Assembly: GCA_023404805.1 (NCBI GenBank)
Contig: JAEYAL010000348.1
Location: forward strand, 1-18,181
DNA from: Actinomycetes bacterium
GTDB lineage: Bacteria; Actinomycetota; Thermoleophilia; Solirubrobacterales; Solirubrobacteraceae
Direction of reading: 5' to 3'
DNA: 18,181 nt
Shown here piece after piece: positions 1 through 7,438 of this stretch. Below the pieces are notes generated by a model. That model did no database searches. It was not told the DNA's origin and worked only from the letters and a program-made list of their open reading frames with translations. Numbering within the stretch: position 1 is the stretch's first letter; each line of letters starts with the position of its first letter. The position numbers were made by a program, and so were the translations under genes.

Positions 1-738
1 GCGCTGCCGTGCGACCGCAGCGCCGGGCCGGAGCTGCTCGCCGCCGATGAGCCGGTGGTGCTGCTGCCGCCCGCGCTCGCGCCCCTGCTCGTGGCGCTCG
101 GACGCGCCGCGCTGACCGGCCACAGCCACGCGATCGGCACCAGCCCGTTCACCGGCCGCTCGGGCCTGACCGTCGCCCCAGCCTGGGTTTCGCTGACCGA
201 TGCGCCGCGCTATCTGCACACGGTCGCGCGCGCGATCGACGTCGAGGGGGTCCCGGCGCAGGCCGTGACGCTGATCGATTCCGGCGTGTTCGGCGAGGCG
301 GTGCAGGACACGTTCAGCGCTGCCGAGGCGGGCCTGCCGGCGTCGACGGGCCACGCGGCCGAGCTTGGCGGGACGCCGTCCGGGGCGCAGCCGCGCAATC
401 TGCTGCTCGCGCCCGGCGAGGCGCCGGGCGTGGAGGACCTCGTGATGCCGCTGGACTGGTCGGTCGTGATCGGCCGGATCGACCAGGTGACTCCGGCCGG
501 CCCGGGGTCGACGCAGTTCACGGCCATCGGCCGCGCCGCCTACGCGGTGGAGCGCGGGACGCCGAGCCGCCTGCTCGGCGACGTGCTGCTGTCGGGCGAC
601 CTTGCCGACGTGCTCGCCGGGATCGAAGGCTTGACGTCGGTCGGCGAGCTGGTCGCTTGCCTGGACCGCATGCCGGAGCGCACAACGGCGACGCACTGCC
701 CCGCGGTCGCGACCAGCGGGATCAGAGTCCTGCTGTAG
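1..738 (+). CDS. TldD/PmbA-family protein, C-terminal part (5' end outside window)
   Basis: The reading frame is open from base 1 and ends at TAG 736-738, so 245 C-terminal residues are seen and the true start lies upstream. A GTG at base 55 is available but is very unlikely to be the start. The stretch DVEGVPAQAVTLIDSGVFGE, followed by a TGHA motif, an RNLLLAPGE motif and a final glycine-rich region, matches the C-terminal domain of TldD/PmbA (TldE) proteins. In that family, TldD and TldE form a metalloprotease involved in microcin maturation and CcdA antitoxin turnover in E. coli. The HExxxH zinc motif belongs to TldD and would lie upstream, so I cannot tell a TldD from a PmbA/TldE subunit here. 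It converges on secG. Confidence 0.8.
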   Translation, partial: ALPCDRSAGPELLAADEPVVLLPPALAPLLVALGRAALTGHSHAIGTSPFTGRSGLTVAPAWVSLTDAPRYLHTVARAIDVEGVPAQAVTLIDSGVFGEAVQDTFSAAEAGLPASTGHAAELGGTPSGAQPRNLLLAPGEAPGVEDLVMPLDWSVVIGRIDQVTPAGPGSTQFTAIGRAAYAVERGTPSRLLGDVLLSGDLADVLAGIEGLTSVGELVACLDRMPERTTATHCPAVATSGIRVLL

Positions 739-780
739 GCCGAGCGTTCTGGTGCGGGTATCGCGCCGCAGATTTCGATT

Positions 781-824
781 GGCCGCGACTGGTTTAGGCC
801 GCCAGGCCGGGCCAGTTGCGGGCC
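781..824. terminator. Imperfect hairpin between convergent genes
   Basis: GGCCGCGACTGG (781-792) can pair with CCAGTTGCGGGCC (812-824), giving about 11 pairs with one bulge and one G-U type mismatch around a 19-base loop. It sits in the 125-base gap between the ends of the TldD/PmbA gene and secG, where a two-way terminator would be expected. There is no clear T-run, so intrinsic termination is uncertain. Confidence 0.35.
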
Positions 825-863
825 GACGGAAGCTGCAAGCGAGAGCCGTGCCAGAGCGGACGG

Positions 864-1091
864 CTAGGCGAGCTTGATGAGCGCGATGGTGTTGAGCACC
901 CAGAGGATGATCAGCGCGACCGTCCAGCGGGTGACGTTGCGCTCCATCATCGAGCCGCCGCCGAGGGATCCGGAGCCGGAGCCGACGCCGAAGGCACCGG
1001 AGAGGCCGCCGTCCTTGCCGGCGTGCGCGAGGACACCCGCGATGAGGCCGATGGAGAGGACGAGCTGGAGGATCTGGAGGGCCGATTCCAT
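864..1091 (-). CDS. secG: SecG, preprotein translocase subunit
   Basis: This 75-residue protein has the SecG layout. A first membrane helix covers about residues 3-22, a glycine/serine-rich loop with a GGLSGAFG-type motif lies at about 29-47, and a second helix covers about 55-73. SecG binds SecYE in the cytoplasmic membrane and helps SecA-driven export. The ATG at 1091 is chosen because it gives a normal SecG N-terminus; the same frame is open further upstream but only as a shadow of neighbouring genes. It is the last gene of the minus-strand run, 7 bases after the CcmI-like gene. A TACGCT box 9 bases before the ATG may give it its own promoter. SecG is needed by all cells, so its place behind cytochrome c maturation genes may be simple co-location. 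Confidence 0.9.
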   Translation of the reverse strand: MESALQILQLVLSIGLIAGVLAHAGKDGGLSGAFGVGSGSGSLGGGSMMERNVTRWTVALIILWVLNTIALIKLA

Positions 1092-1098
1092 GGGGTGC

Positions 1099-1425
1099 CT
1101 AGCGTAGCGGGTCGAGGTCGGCTTCGGCGTCGTCGATCGCGGCTTCGGCTTCGTCGAGGGCGTGGAGGAGGTCGGCGGCCTGGGCTCGGAGCGCCCGCTC
1201 GAGCGGTGCGGCGTCGTCCTTGGTGATCTTGCCGGCAGCGCGGTCGGCGCGCAGTTCGCGGATCTCGTCGAGTTTGCGGTCCTTGGCGAGCTGCGCGCGG
1301 TCGCGGTCGGCGAGGAGGCGCGGGTCGATGGCGGCAGGTGCTGCGGCGCCGGGGCGCAGCGGGCCGGACACGAACCACAGGACGGCCGCGGCGATCGCCA
1401 TGACGATGAGGAACTGCAGGAGCAC
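1099..1425 (-). CDS. Small membrane-anchored coiled-coil protein, CcmI-like N-terminal region
   Basis: This 108-residue protein has one N-terminal membrane helix (about residues 2-20). A charged helical region follows (about 35-105), containing DEIRELRADRAAGKITKDD. The pattern 'ELxxDxxxGKIxxxD' resembles the first cytoplasmic loop of CcmI/CycH, which also follows a first membrane helix. The CcmI second helix and TPR domain are missing. The GTG at 1425 lies 6 bases after the stop of the endonuclease-fold gene; an ATG at residue 9 would cut the membrane helix. Its place downstream of ccmE-ccmF supports a cytochrome c maturation role, but the similarity is short and could be shared by any anchored coiled coil. 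The family assignment is inference. Confidence 0.6.
   Translation of the reverse strand: MLLQFLIVMAIAAAVLWFVSGPLRPGAAAPAAIDPRLLADRDRAQLAKDRKLDEIRELRADRAAGKITKDDAAPLERALRAQAADLLHALDEAEAAIDDAEADLDPLR
1101..1106 (-). promoter_or_regulatory. Possible -10 box for secG
   Basis: On the minus strand TACGCT (TANNNT class) ends 9 bases before the secG ATG. The same hexamer at the same spacing precedes ccmG. It overlaps the stop codon of the CcmI-like gene. No clear -35 was found. Confidence 0.25.
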
Positions 1426-1431
1426 GGCGGT

Positions 1432-2388
1432 CTACTTTGGCAGCCGCAGGCGGGTGACGACGACGTCGTGGTCGGAGCCTGGCAGGTGGTGGATGGCGAC
1501 GTCGTCGACGGCGACCTGGTCTGAGACCAGAACGTGGTCGATCGTGAGCGTGGCCCAGCGTCCGTTGCTCCAGGTCGGGCGCCAGGCGTCGCCGGTCTGG
1601 TCGGCGGCGTCGCGGTAGCCGCGCGCGAGGAGTCCGCGGAACGGGTGGTGGTCGAGGGTGGCGTTGTAGTCGCCCGCGAGGATCGTCGTGCCTGCCGAGC
1701 CCGCGCTGGGCAGGGCGCCGGTGCGGCGCTTCCACGGCCGCAGCAGCTCGGCGCGGAAGGGCGGCGGCGGGTGGACGCTGCGGACGTGGACGGCGCCGGT
1801 GCCGGGCACCGCCACAAGGCCGCCACGCGAGCGGAAGTCGTAGCGGGACGGCGGGATCTCGCTGACGGGGTAGCGCGAGTAGAGCGACACGCCGCGGGCA
1901 CCGGGTTCGGGGTGGAGCGCGCCGTGCGGCAGGAGCTTGCGCAGGCCGGCGGCGGCGAGGTCCTCGGTGAAGTCGGGCGTGTCCTCCTGGACGGCGAGGA
2001 CGTCGATGTCGTCGCGGCGCACGATGCGCACGAGCTCGGCCGCATCGCCTTCGCCGAACATCACGTTGCTCGTCGCGACGGTCAGCTCCGGGCCGGCAGC
2101 GTTCGGCTGGTCGTCGCTGGTGAAGCGGTCGGCGCGCGGCACGAGCAGCACCGCCAGCCCAGCCGCAGCCACTCCGGCGGCGACCCACGACCGGAGCAGC
2201 AGCGCGAGGACGAGGACCGCTGCCGTCGCCGCCGCCGCGTACGGCAGGAACGCCAGCGCGCTGGGAGCGAACCAGGCGAGGTCGAGGTCGACGGCCGCGA
2301 GCACGGCGAACGGAACCCAGATGAGCGCGAGCGCGAAGAGCACGGGGCGCAGCACCTGCCGGAGGGGACGGCGGATCACGCGACCCAT
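1432..2388 (-). CDS. Membrane-anchored endonuclease/exonuclease/phosphatase-family protein
   Basis: This 318-residue protein starts with two or three membrane helices (about residues 14-33, 40-65 and 68-85). An outward-facing EEP (DNase I-like) domain then covers about 102-318. The EEP catalytic pattern is visible: SNV with Asn108, the VQE motif with Glu135, GDYN with Asp240 and Asn242, IDH with Asp284 and His285, and SDHDVV with His307. Such domains cleave phosphodiester bonds in nucleic acids, phospholipids or inositol phosphates; the substrate here cannot be read from sequence. Homologues with this N-terminal anchor are common in actinobacteria. It begins 71 bases after ccmF, with no good ribosome site before the ATG at 2388, and is followed closely by the CcmI-like gene. 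Confidence 0.85.
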   Translation of the reverse strand: MGRVIRRPLRQVLRPVLFALALIWVPFAVLAAVDLDLAWFAPSALAFLPYAAAATAAVLVLALLLRSWVAAGVAAAGLAVLLVPRADRFTSDDQPNAAGPELTVATSNVMFGEGDAAELVRIVRRDDIDVLAVQEDTPDFTEDLAAAGLRKLLPHGALHPEPGARGVSLYSRYPVSEIPPSRYDFRSRGGLVAVPGTGAVHVRSVHPPPPFRAELLRPWKRRTGALPSAGSAGTTILAGDYNATLDHHPFRGLLARGYRDAADQTGDAWRPTWSNGRWATLTIDHVLVSDQVAVDDVAIHHLPGSDHDVVVTRLRLPK

Positions 2389-2459
2389 GCTGCACTGCGG
2401 GCGCGGCGAAGGACGCCGGTTCCCGGTGTGTCGCCCGGGGGCGCCGGCGGACGACCCGC

Positions 2460-4652
2460 TCAGGCGGGGCCGAGCTCCTGGCCGACGCGCGCGAGGGCCG
2501 CCGCGCGCTGGCGCGACCGCGCCACCGACGGCTGGCTCGCGGCGAGGATGCCGCCGAGGCCCATCAGCCCGGCGCCGATCCAGACCCAGAACACGCCTGG
2601 CGCGTCGATCGCCCGCACGATCACGGGCGGGTTCGCCGCGAGGTGCTGGTCGACGATGCCCTGCAGCGACTTGGCGAGCAGCGCGGCCTGCACGTTCACG
2701 TCGAGCCCCTGGCTGGCCACGAGCTGCTGGAACCCCTGGTCGACCTTCTTGGCACGGGACACGATCGCGTCAGAATCCGGCGTCACCGCGACCCAGAGGT
2801 CGCGCTGCGGTCGGCTGCGGAGCGCGATCTCGCTCGTCTCCTCGCCTTCGAAGAAGCGCCCGACCGGCCCGAATTTGAACGCTGCGAGCGACGGGTAGAA
2901 GTCGTGGCTCGGGCTGACGGTCTCGGCCGGTTTGCCGTCGCGCCAGACGCGCATCACCGCGCCGAACTCGATCCGCTCGACGCGGTCATTTGAGTCGAGC
3001 ACGATCCGGCCGGTCGGCTTGACGAACTCCAGCTGCCGGCCGCCGGCCAGCTCAAGCTTCTCCCCCGCCGCCAGCGGGCGCTGGCGGGTGGTGTCAAACG
3101 CGGTGGAGGCGGCGACGGCCAGCAGCGTGATCGCCAACCCGGCGTGCACGAGGTATCCGCCGTACCGCCGCCGGTTGCCGGCGATGGCCCCCTGGAACGA
3201 CCGCAGGCCCGTGTCGCCCGTGAGCGCGCGGCGCGCGCGTGCGCCGCTCCAGAACTCGCGCACGACCGACGCCAGCGTGAACGCGCACGCCGCCGCGATC
3301 AGCAGCGCCGCGCCGCTGTGGGTGCCGCCGGCGGTCACCGTGATGGCGACGACGATCGCCGCGACGACGGCCGGAAGGAGCATCGCGCGGCCGAACGCGC
3401 CCCAGCGCCCACGGCCCCAGGGCAGGAGCGGCGCGAGGCCGGAGAGCGCGACGATCGCAAACGCCGAGGGTGTCGCGTACTGCGAGAACCAGACCGTCGA
3501 CACGGCGGCCCGCTCGCCCGTCGCCGCCTCGGAGATCAACGGGAAGAACGTGCCCCACAGCACGACGACCACGAGCACGATCAGCGCGAGGTTGCCGAGC
3601 AGGAACATCGACTCGCGCGACAGGAGCTGGATCTCGCCCTCGGGCTGCAGCAGCGCCCGGCGTTTGAGCACGAGGGTGATGCTCAGCGCGAGCAGGCTGC
3701 CGATCAGGATCAGAAACGGCGGGCCGACGGTCGAGGCGCCGAAGGCGTGGATCGACGAGAGCACGCCCGAGCGCACGAGGAACGTGCCGAGCAGGCAGAG
3801 CAGGCCGGTGGCGAGCACCAGCGAGACGTTCCACGTCTTCAGCAGCCCGCGGCGCTCCTGCACCACGATCGTGTGGAGGAAGGCCGTCGCGGTCAGCCAG
3901 GGCATGAGCGAGGCGTTTTCGACGGGGTCCCACGCCCAATAGCCGCCCCAGCCGAGTTCGGCGTAGGACCAGCGCGAGCCGAGGACGATGCCGGTGCCGA
4001 GGAGCAGCCACGCGATCAGCGCGTAGCGGCGCGTGTGCACGATCCACTCGCTGCCAAGGCGGCCGGCCGCGAGCGCGCCGATCCCGAACGCGAACGGCAC
4101 CGCGAACAGCGTGTAGCCGCTGTAGAGCAGCGGCGGGTGGATCATCATCGTGGGGTACCGCAGCAGCGGGCTGAGCCCCTGGCCGTCGTCCGGAGCGATC
4201 GTGGTGATCGCGAAGGGCTTGGCGGCGAACACGAGCAGGCCGGCGAAGAACGCCGCGAGGAGCAGCAGCACCGCGAGCGCGTACGGCTCGACGTCGCGCA
4301 TGCGGCCGCGCAGCGAGCGGATCGCGATCGTCGACGTGAGCGAGAGGAGCGTCAGCCACAGCAGCAGCGAGCCTTCCTGCGAGGCCCACGGCGCGGCGAT
4401 CCGGTAGCCGAGCGGCGTCGTCAGCGAGGCGTGGCCGGCGACGACCGAGTAGTGGAAGTCGGGCTTGATGAACGCGATCTCCAGCAGCACGAAGGCGCCG
4501 ACCGAAAGCGCGAGGACCGCGAAGAGGGCCCTTCGCGCGGCGGGCAGCAGGCCGACCGGTCCGGCGCCACGCGCAGCCGCGAGCGCGGCGGCCGATCCGA
4601 AGACCGACACGCCGAGGGCGAGGATCAGGAGAGCGCGGCCGACGACGTCCAT
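2460..4652 (-). CDS. ccmF: CcmF, cytochrome c haem lyase subunit
   Basis: This 730-residue multi-pass membrane protein has the tryptophan-rich WWD haem-handling segment at about residues 228-252, including GWGGYWAWDPVENASLMPW. Four histidines fall where CcmF proteins carry haem ligands: His172 in IHPP, His260, His302 in SIHAF, and His503 in YLVHAG. A soluble outward-facing domain covers about 525-680 and a last membrane helix about 686-705. CcmF takes haem from CcmE and joins it to CXXCH cysteines of apocytochrome c in System I. It is longer than E. coli CcmF (about 650), mostly in the C-terminal soluble domain. The ATG at 4652 follows the ccmE stop by 13 bases, so the two are probably co-transcribed. 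Confidence 0.95.
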   Translation of the reverse strand: MDVVGRALLILALGVSVFGSAAALAAARGAGPVGLLPAARRALFAVLALSVGAFVLLEIAFIKPDFHYSVVAGHASLTTPLGYRIAAPWASQEGSLLLWLTLLSLTSTIAIRSLRGRMRDVEPYALAVLLLLAAFFAGLLVFAAKPFAITTIAPDDGQGLSPLLRYPTMMIHPPLLYSGYTLFAVPFAFGIGALAAGRLGSEWIVHTRRYALIAWLLLGTGIVLGSRWSYAELGWGGYWAWDPVENASLMPWLTATAFLHTIVVQERRGLLKTWNVSLVLATGLLCLLGTFLVRSGVLSSIHAFGASTVGPPFLILIGSLLALSITLVLKRRALLQPEGEIQLLSRESMFLLGNLALIVLVVVVLWGTFFPLISEAATGERAAVSTVWFSQYATPSAFAIVALSGLAPLLPWGRGRWGAFGRAMLLPAVVAAIVVAITVTAGGTHSGAALLIAAACAFTLASVVREFWSGARARRALTGDTGLRSFQGAIAGNRRRYGGYLVHAGLAITLLAVAASTAFDTTRQRPLAAGEKLELAGGRQLEFVKPTGRIVLDSNDRVERIEFGAVMRVWRDGKPAETVSPSHDFYPSLAAFKFGPVGRFFEGEETSEIALRSRPQRDLWVAVTPDSDAIVSRAKKVDQGFQQLVASQGLDVNVQAALLAKSLQGIVDQHLAANPPVIVRAIDAPGVFWVWIGAGLMGLGGILAASQPSVARSRQRAAALARVGQELGPA

Positions 4653-4665
4653 CAGGCGGCGCGGG

Positions 4666-5154
4666 CTAGCTAGCCGAGGCGGGCTGCGCGCCAGCGGGCG
4701 CTGCGGCCGGAGCAGCCTCGAGCGGCTTGCCCTGGTTCATCGGCTCGCCGTTGAACTTCGACGGGCACTTCGTCACGAGCGTGTTGCCCTGGCCGACGAA
4801 CGCCGCCTGGGCGCCCTCGCCCTGCTTGACGTCGATGATGACGTCGCGCCCCTCGCGGAACGGGTCCGGGACGGTGCCGTGGTACACGACCGCGATCTGG
4901 TCGCCCTGGCCGGTGCCCGGGTGGCCGAGTTTGAAGCGCAGGACGCCGTCTTTGCGCGACACGCTGCCGGGCACGACGTTGCCGCCGACGCGGTACGTCT
5001 GGCCCGGTTCGGACTGCGCGGCGATCTGCGCCGGGAACCGCTCCGGGCTGGCGACCGAGAACGTCGTGTAGACCAGGGCGGCAGAGAGCGCCACCGCGAG
5101 CGTCAGCGCGACCACGAAGCGGGCCGTGCGCCGGCGTGAACGGGAGACCTGCAC
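4666..5154 (-). CDS. ccmE: CcmE, haem chaperone of the cysteine type
   Basis: This 162-residue protein has an N-terminal anchor helix (about 11-31), then a beta-barrel region with YRVGGNVVPGSV (54-65), VVYHGTVPDPFREG (89-102) and GQGNTLVTKCPSKF (121-134). This order is typical of CcmE, which binds haem outside the membrane and carries it from CcmC to CcmF. E. coli CcmE attaches haem through His130 of an HxxxY motif; here the matching site is Cys130-Pro-Ser-Lys-Phe134. This is the Cys-type CcmE known from archaea and some bacteria, with the usual Tyr also changed to Phe. The tail after residue 145 is alanine-rich. The GTG at 5154 is only 7 bases from a possible -10 box, suggesting a leaderless transcript. 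ccmF follows directly. Confidence 0.92.
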   Translation of the reverse strand: MQVSRSRRRTARFVVALTLAVALSAALVYTTFSVASPERFPAQIAAQSEPGQTYRVGGNVVPGSVSRKDGVLRFKLGHPGTGQGDQIAVVYHGTVPDPFREGRDVIIDVKQGEGAQAAFVGQGNTLVTKCPSKFNGEPMNQGKPLEAAPAAAPAGAQPASAS

Positions 5155-5161
5155 GGCGGCG

Positions 5162-5167
5162 AGTATC
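5162..5167 (-). promoter_or_regulatory. Possible -10 box for ccmE
   Basis: GATACT on the minus strand ends 7 bases before the ccmE GTG. This spacing would place the transcript start at or next to the start codon. No Shine-Dalgarno sequence is visible there. Confidence 0.35.
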
Positions 5168-5284
5168 GCAGAGCGGCCGAGGCCGGCGCGGCGGTCCGGG
5201 CGCCAAAACCATGCCGATGCAGCAGGCTCTCGGCCTTACCTGCTCGCGAATGTGACCAAGGTCGCAGAGCTACGCTGCCGTCGC

Positions 5285-5290
5285 TACAGT
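5285..5290 (+). promoter_or_regulatory. Possible -10 box for the small membrane protein gene
   Basis: TACAGT ends 7 bases before the GTG at 5298, again leaving no room for a normal leader. No Shine-Dalgarno sequence precedes the GTG. No convincing -35 is visible. Confidence 0.35.
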
Positions 5291-5297
5291 TTGCCGG

Positions 5298-5702
5298 GTG
5301 ACCCCTGGCAGCCGTCTCCAGCAGTTCTACCTGGTCGGTCTGATGTTCCTTGGGAGCATCGGCATGTGGCTCGGCGCACCGGTTCTCTGGTTGTGGATCG
5401 CGGGCCGCAACTCCGCGGTCTCGTCGACCGCGATGGGCTCGCTGGTCCTGATCCTCATCGGCATCCCGATCACGATGATCGGCATCGGCAAGCTGCTCGC
5501 CCGCGTCGACGACCGCTACACCGAGAAGTTCGGCCGCGGCGAGGCGCTCAACGAGCGCGCCCGCTGGCTCCACGGCGTGCGCGGCGACGGCGAAGAGCCG
5601 ACGATGCTCGACAAGGTCATGGTGATCTCGGTCGGCATCGCCCTGCTGCTCGTCGGCCTGTGGTTCGCGTTCTTCGCGAGCTTCGTCGCCCCGAAGTCGT
5701 AG
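5298..5702 (+). CDS. Small three-helix membrane protein of unknown function
   Basis: I do not recognise this 134-residue protein. It has three likely membrane helices at about residues 9-34, 45-66 and 105-128. A charged loop between helices two and three (about 67-104) holds ARVDDRYTEKFGRGEALNER. No enzyme motif or cysteine is present. The GTG at 5298 is chosen because a TANNNT box lies just before it and the first helix starts near residue 9. It is divergent from ccmE across a 143-base gap, so the two could share regulation, but a cytochrome role is not shown. It ends 43 bases before the stop of the convergent GGDEF gene. Confidence 0.75.
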   Translation: MTPGSRLQQFYLVGLMFLGSIGMWLGAPVLWLWIAGRNSAVSSTAMGSLVLILIGIPITMIGIGKLLARVDDRYTEKFGRGEALNERARWLHGVRGDGEEPTMLDKVMVISVGIALLLVGLWFAFFASFVAPKS

Positions 5703-5712
5703 CGACCCGCCA

Positions 5713-5729
5713 GCCGGCGTCTGGCCGGC
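5713..5729. terminator. Short GC-rich hairpin between convergent genes
   Basis: GCCGGC (5713-5718) pairs with GCCGGC (5724-5729) around a 5-base loop, in the 43-base gap between the ends of two convergent genes. No T-run follows on either strand, so it is only a weak terminator candidate. Confidence 0.3.
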
Positions 5730-5745
5730 CTCCCGCTCCCCGCGA

Positions 5746-7431
5746 TTAGCGGTCGACCGGCGCTGGGCTCGGGCTCGCCGAACCGGTGCGCTCGGCGGAG
5801 CTGGCGAAGAAGGCGTCGACCACGTCCGGGTCGAACTGGCTGCCCGCGCAGCTCTCGAGCTCGCGCAGCGCCACGGCCGGCGACATCGCCTTGCGGAACG
5901 GCCGCTCGGATGTCATCGCGTTGAAGGCGTCGCAGACCGCGATGATGCGCGCGCCGAGCGGGATCGACGTGCCAGCGAGGCCGTCCGGGTAGCCCTTGCC
6001 GTCGAAGTGCTCGTGGCTGGAGCGGACGAGCTCGGCGGTGTGCGCGCGCTCGGTGGAGGCGTAGACCAGGCGGCCCGACATGATCGTGTGCTTCTTGATG
6101 AACGCCCACTCGTCGTCGTCGAGCTGGCCTTCCTTCGTGAGGATCGAGTCCGGGATGGCGGTCTTGCCGATGTCGTAGAGGCCGGCGGCGATGCGGATGG
6201 CGTCGATCTCCTCGGCGGGGAGCTTCATGTGCTCGGCGATAACCGTGGCCATCTGCGCCACACGGCCGATGGCGTCGCCGTCCTCGGCGCGCTGCACCGA
6301 GTCGTCGGCCAGCGAGCGCAAGGTCGCCTTGGTGTTCTTGCGCGTGGCCTTGTCGGAGTACATGCGCTCGTCGGCGAGGACCAGCGCGGCCTCGACGTCG
6401 ACGGCGTCGCCCGGGACCCACACGGTGCCGACCGAAGCGCCGATCGTCCAGCCTTCGCCCTCGTCGGTGAGCGCCTCGACAGCGGCGCCGAGAATCGTCT
6501 CGCTCTTCTTGTCGCCGGCGGCGCCGACCGGCAGGTGCGTGAGGACGCAAAACTCGTCGCCACCGAGGCGGTAGGCCTTGGCGCCGACCTCGTCGGCAGC
6601 CTTGGTGAGGTTGCGGCCGAGGCGGTTGAGGAGCTCGTCGCCCGCGGCGTGTCCGAAGGTGTCGTTGTAGCTTTTGAAGCCGTCGAGGTCGAACAGCGCG
6701 AGCAGCACGCGCTCGTCGTCGCTGGCGTTCGGCAGGTACTCCTCGAGGTCGACGGCCAGGGCGCGGCGGTTGTGCAGGCCGGTGAGGGCGTCGGTGAGCG
6801 CTTCGTCGCGGCTCGCGGCCAGCAGGACCTCGTTCTCGGCGAACAGGCGCTTGGCGACGCGGTGCTCCTGCACCGAGCGCATGTAGAAGAAGGCGAAGAC
6901 GCAGAGCAGCAGGATGACCGTGAGCACCGTGCCCTGAAGCACCTGCGATGAGGCGAAGTCCGCGCGGGCGCGGTAGACCTCGGCCGCGGCAGCAAGCTGG
7001 CGGGTCGCCTCGCGCTGGCTGGCGACCTGGCGTCCGGTGGCCTTGGCCCCGGCATCGGTGTTCAGCTGGCCCTTGGCGGCCAGGGTGAAGAGGAGCTCGG
7101 TCCGCGGCTCGGTCGCCTTGATGGCTTCGTCGGCGCGCTTGATGGCGACGGGCGGCGAACCGGCGCTGAGGCTGCGCATCGCGTCGGCGATCCGGACCTC
7201 GTCGCGCTTCATCTCCAGCGCGACGCCGTCGGTGCTCTCCGCGGCGGCCAGGGTGTGCGGAGCAGCGCTGAGGCGCTCGAGGGTGGCGGTCACCCGTGCG
7301 ACGCGGAGCTCCGCGTCACGGGCGGACTCGGCACGGGACTGCAGCGTGGCGAGGAGCGCGATCGACGCGAGACCCAGCAGCAGGATCACCGAGGGCACGA
7401 CGTAGGTGCGGCGGAGAGAGAAGGACTTCAT
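5746..7431 (-). CDS. Membrane GGDEF diguanylate cyclase with a degenerate HD-GYP domain
   Basis: This 561-residue protein has a membrane helix (about 10-30), a helical outward sensor region (about 31-162) and a second helix (about 165-184). A GGDEF domain covers about 210-365 and an HD-GYP-like domain about 375-545. The GGDEF domain looks active: FDLDGFKSYNDTFGHAAGDE carries the metal and base contacts, and GGDEF is at 290-294. The RxxD inhibitory site expected at 281-284 reads EVGA. In the second domain the HD dyad is Tyr419-Asp420 (LYDIGK), and the first histidine expected near 386 is absent. His448, SHEHFDGKGYP (472-482) and Asp501 remain. It may make c-di-GMP without breaking it down. The ATG at 7431 is chosen because the helix follows at once; the longer frame adds 72 residues of low-quality sequence. 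Confidence 0.92.
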   Translation of the reverse strand: MKSFSLRRTYVVPSVILLLGLASIALLATLQSRAESARDAELRVARVTATLERLSAAPHTLAAAESTDGVALEMKRDEVRIADAMRSLSAGSPPVAIKRADEAIKATEPRTELLFTLAAKGQLNTDAGAKATGRQVASQREATRQLAAAAEVYRARADFASSQVLQGTVLTVILLLCVFAFFYMRSVQEHRVAKRLFAENEVLLAASRDEALTDALTGLHNRRALAVDLEEYLPNASDDERVLLALFDLDGFKSYNDTFGHAAGDELLNRLGRNLTKAADEVGAKAYRLGGDEFCVLTHLPVGAAGDKKSETILGAAVEALTDEGEGWTIGASVGTVWVPGDAVDVEAALVLADERMYSDKATRKNTKATLRSLADDSVQRAEDGDAIGRVAQMATVIAEHMKLPAEEIDAIRIAAGLYDIGKTAIPDSILTKEGQLDDDEWAFIKKHTIMSGRLVYASTERAHTAELVRSSHEHFDGKGYPDGLAGTSIPLGARIIAVCDAFNAMTSERPFRKAMSPAVALRELESCAGSQFDPDVVDAFFASSAERTGSASPSPAPVDR

Positions 7432-7438
7432 GTGTGTT

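Noticed and set aside
2412..2455. GC-rich symmetry between ccmF and the EEP gene
   Set aside because: CGCCGG and CCGGCG match, but in such GC-rich sequence this is expected by chance and no T-run follows.
1534..2898. 454-residue open frame on the plus strand across the EEP gene and the end of ccmF
   Set aside because: It spans two well-supported minus-strand genes and their gap and shows no domain.
3144..4673. 509-residue open frame on the plus strand opposite ccmF
   Set aside because: Its product is almost all Arg, Glu, Gln and Ala with no family pattern, as expected opposite a GC-rich membrane protein gene. ccmF on the other strand is certain.
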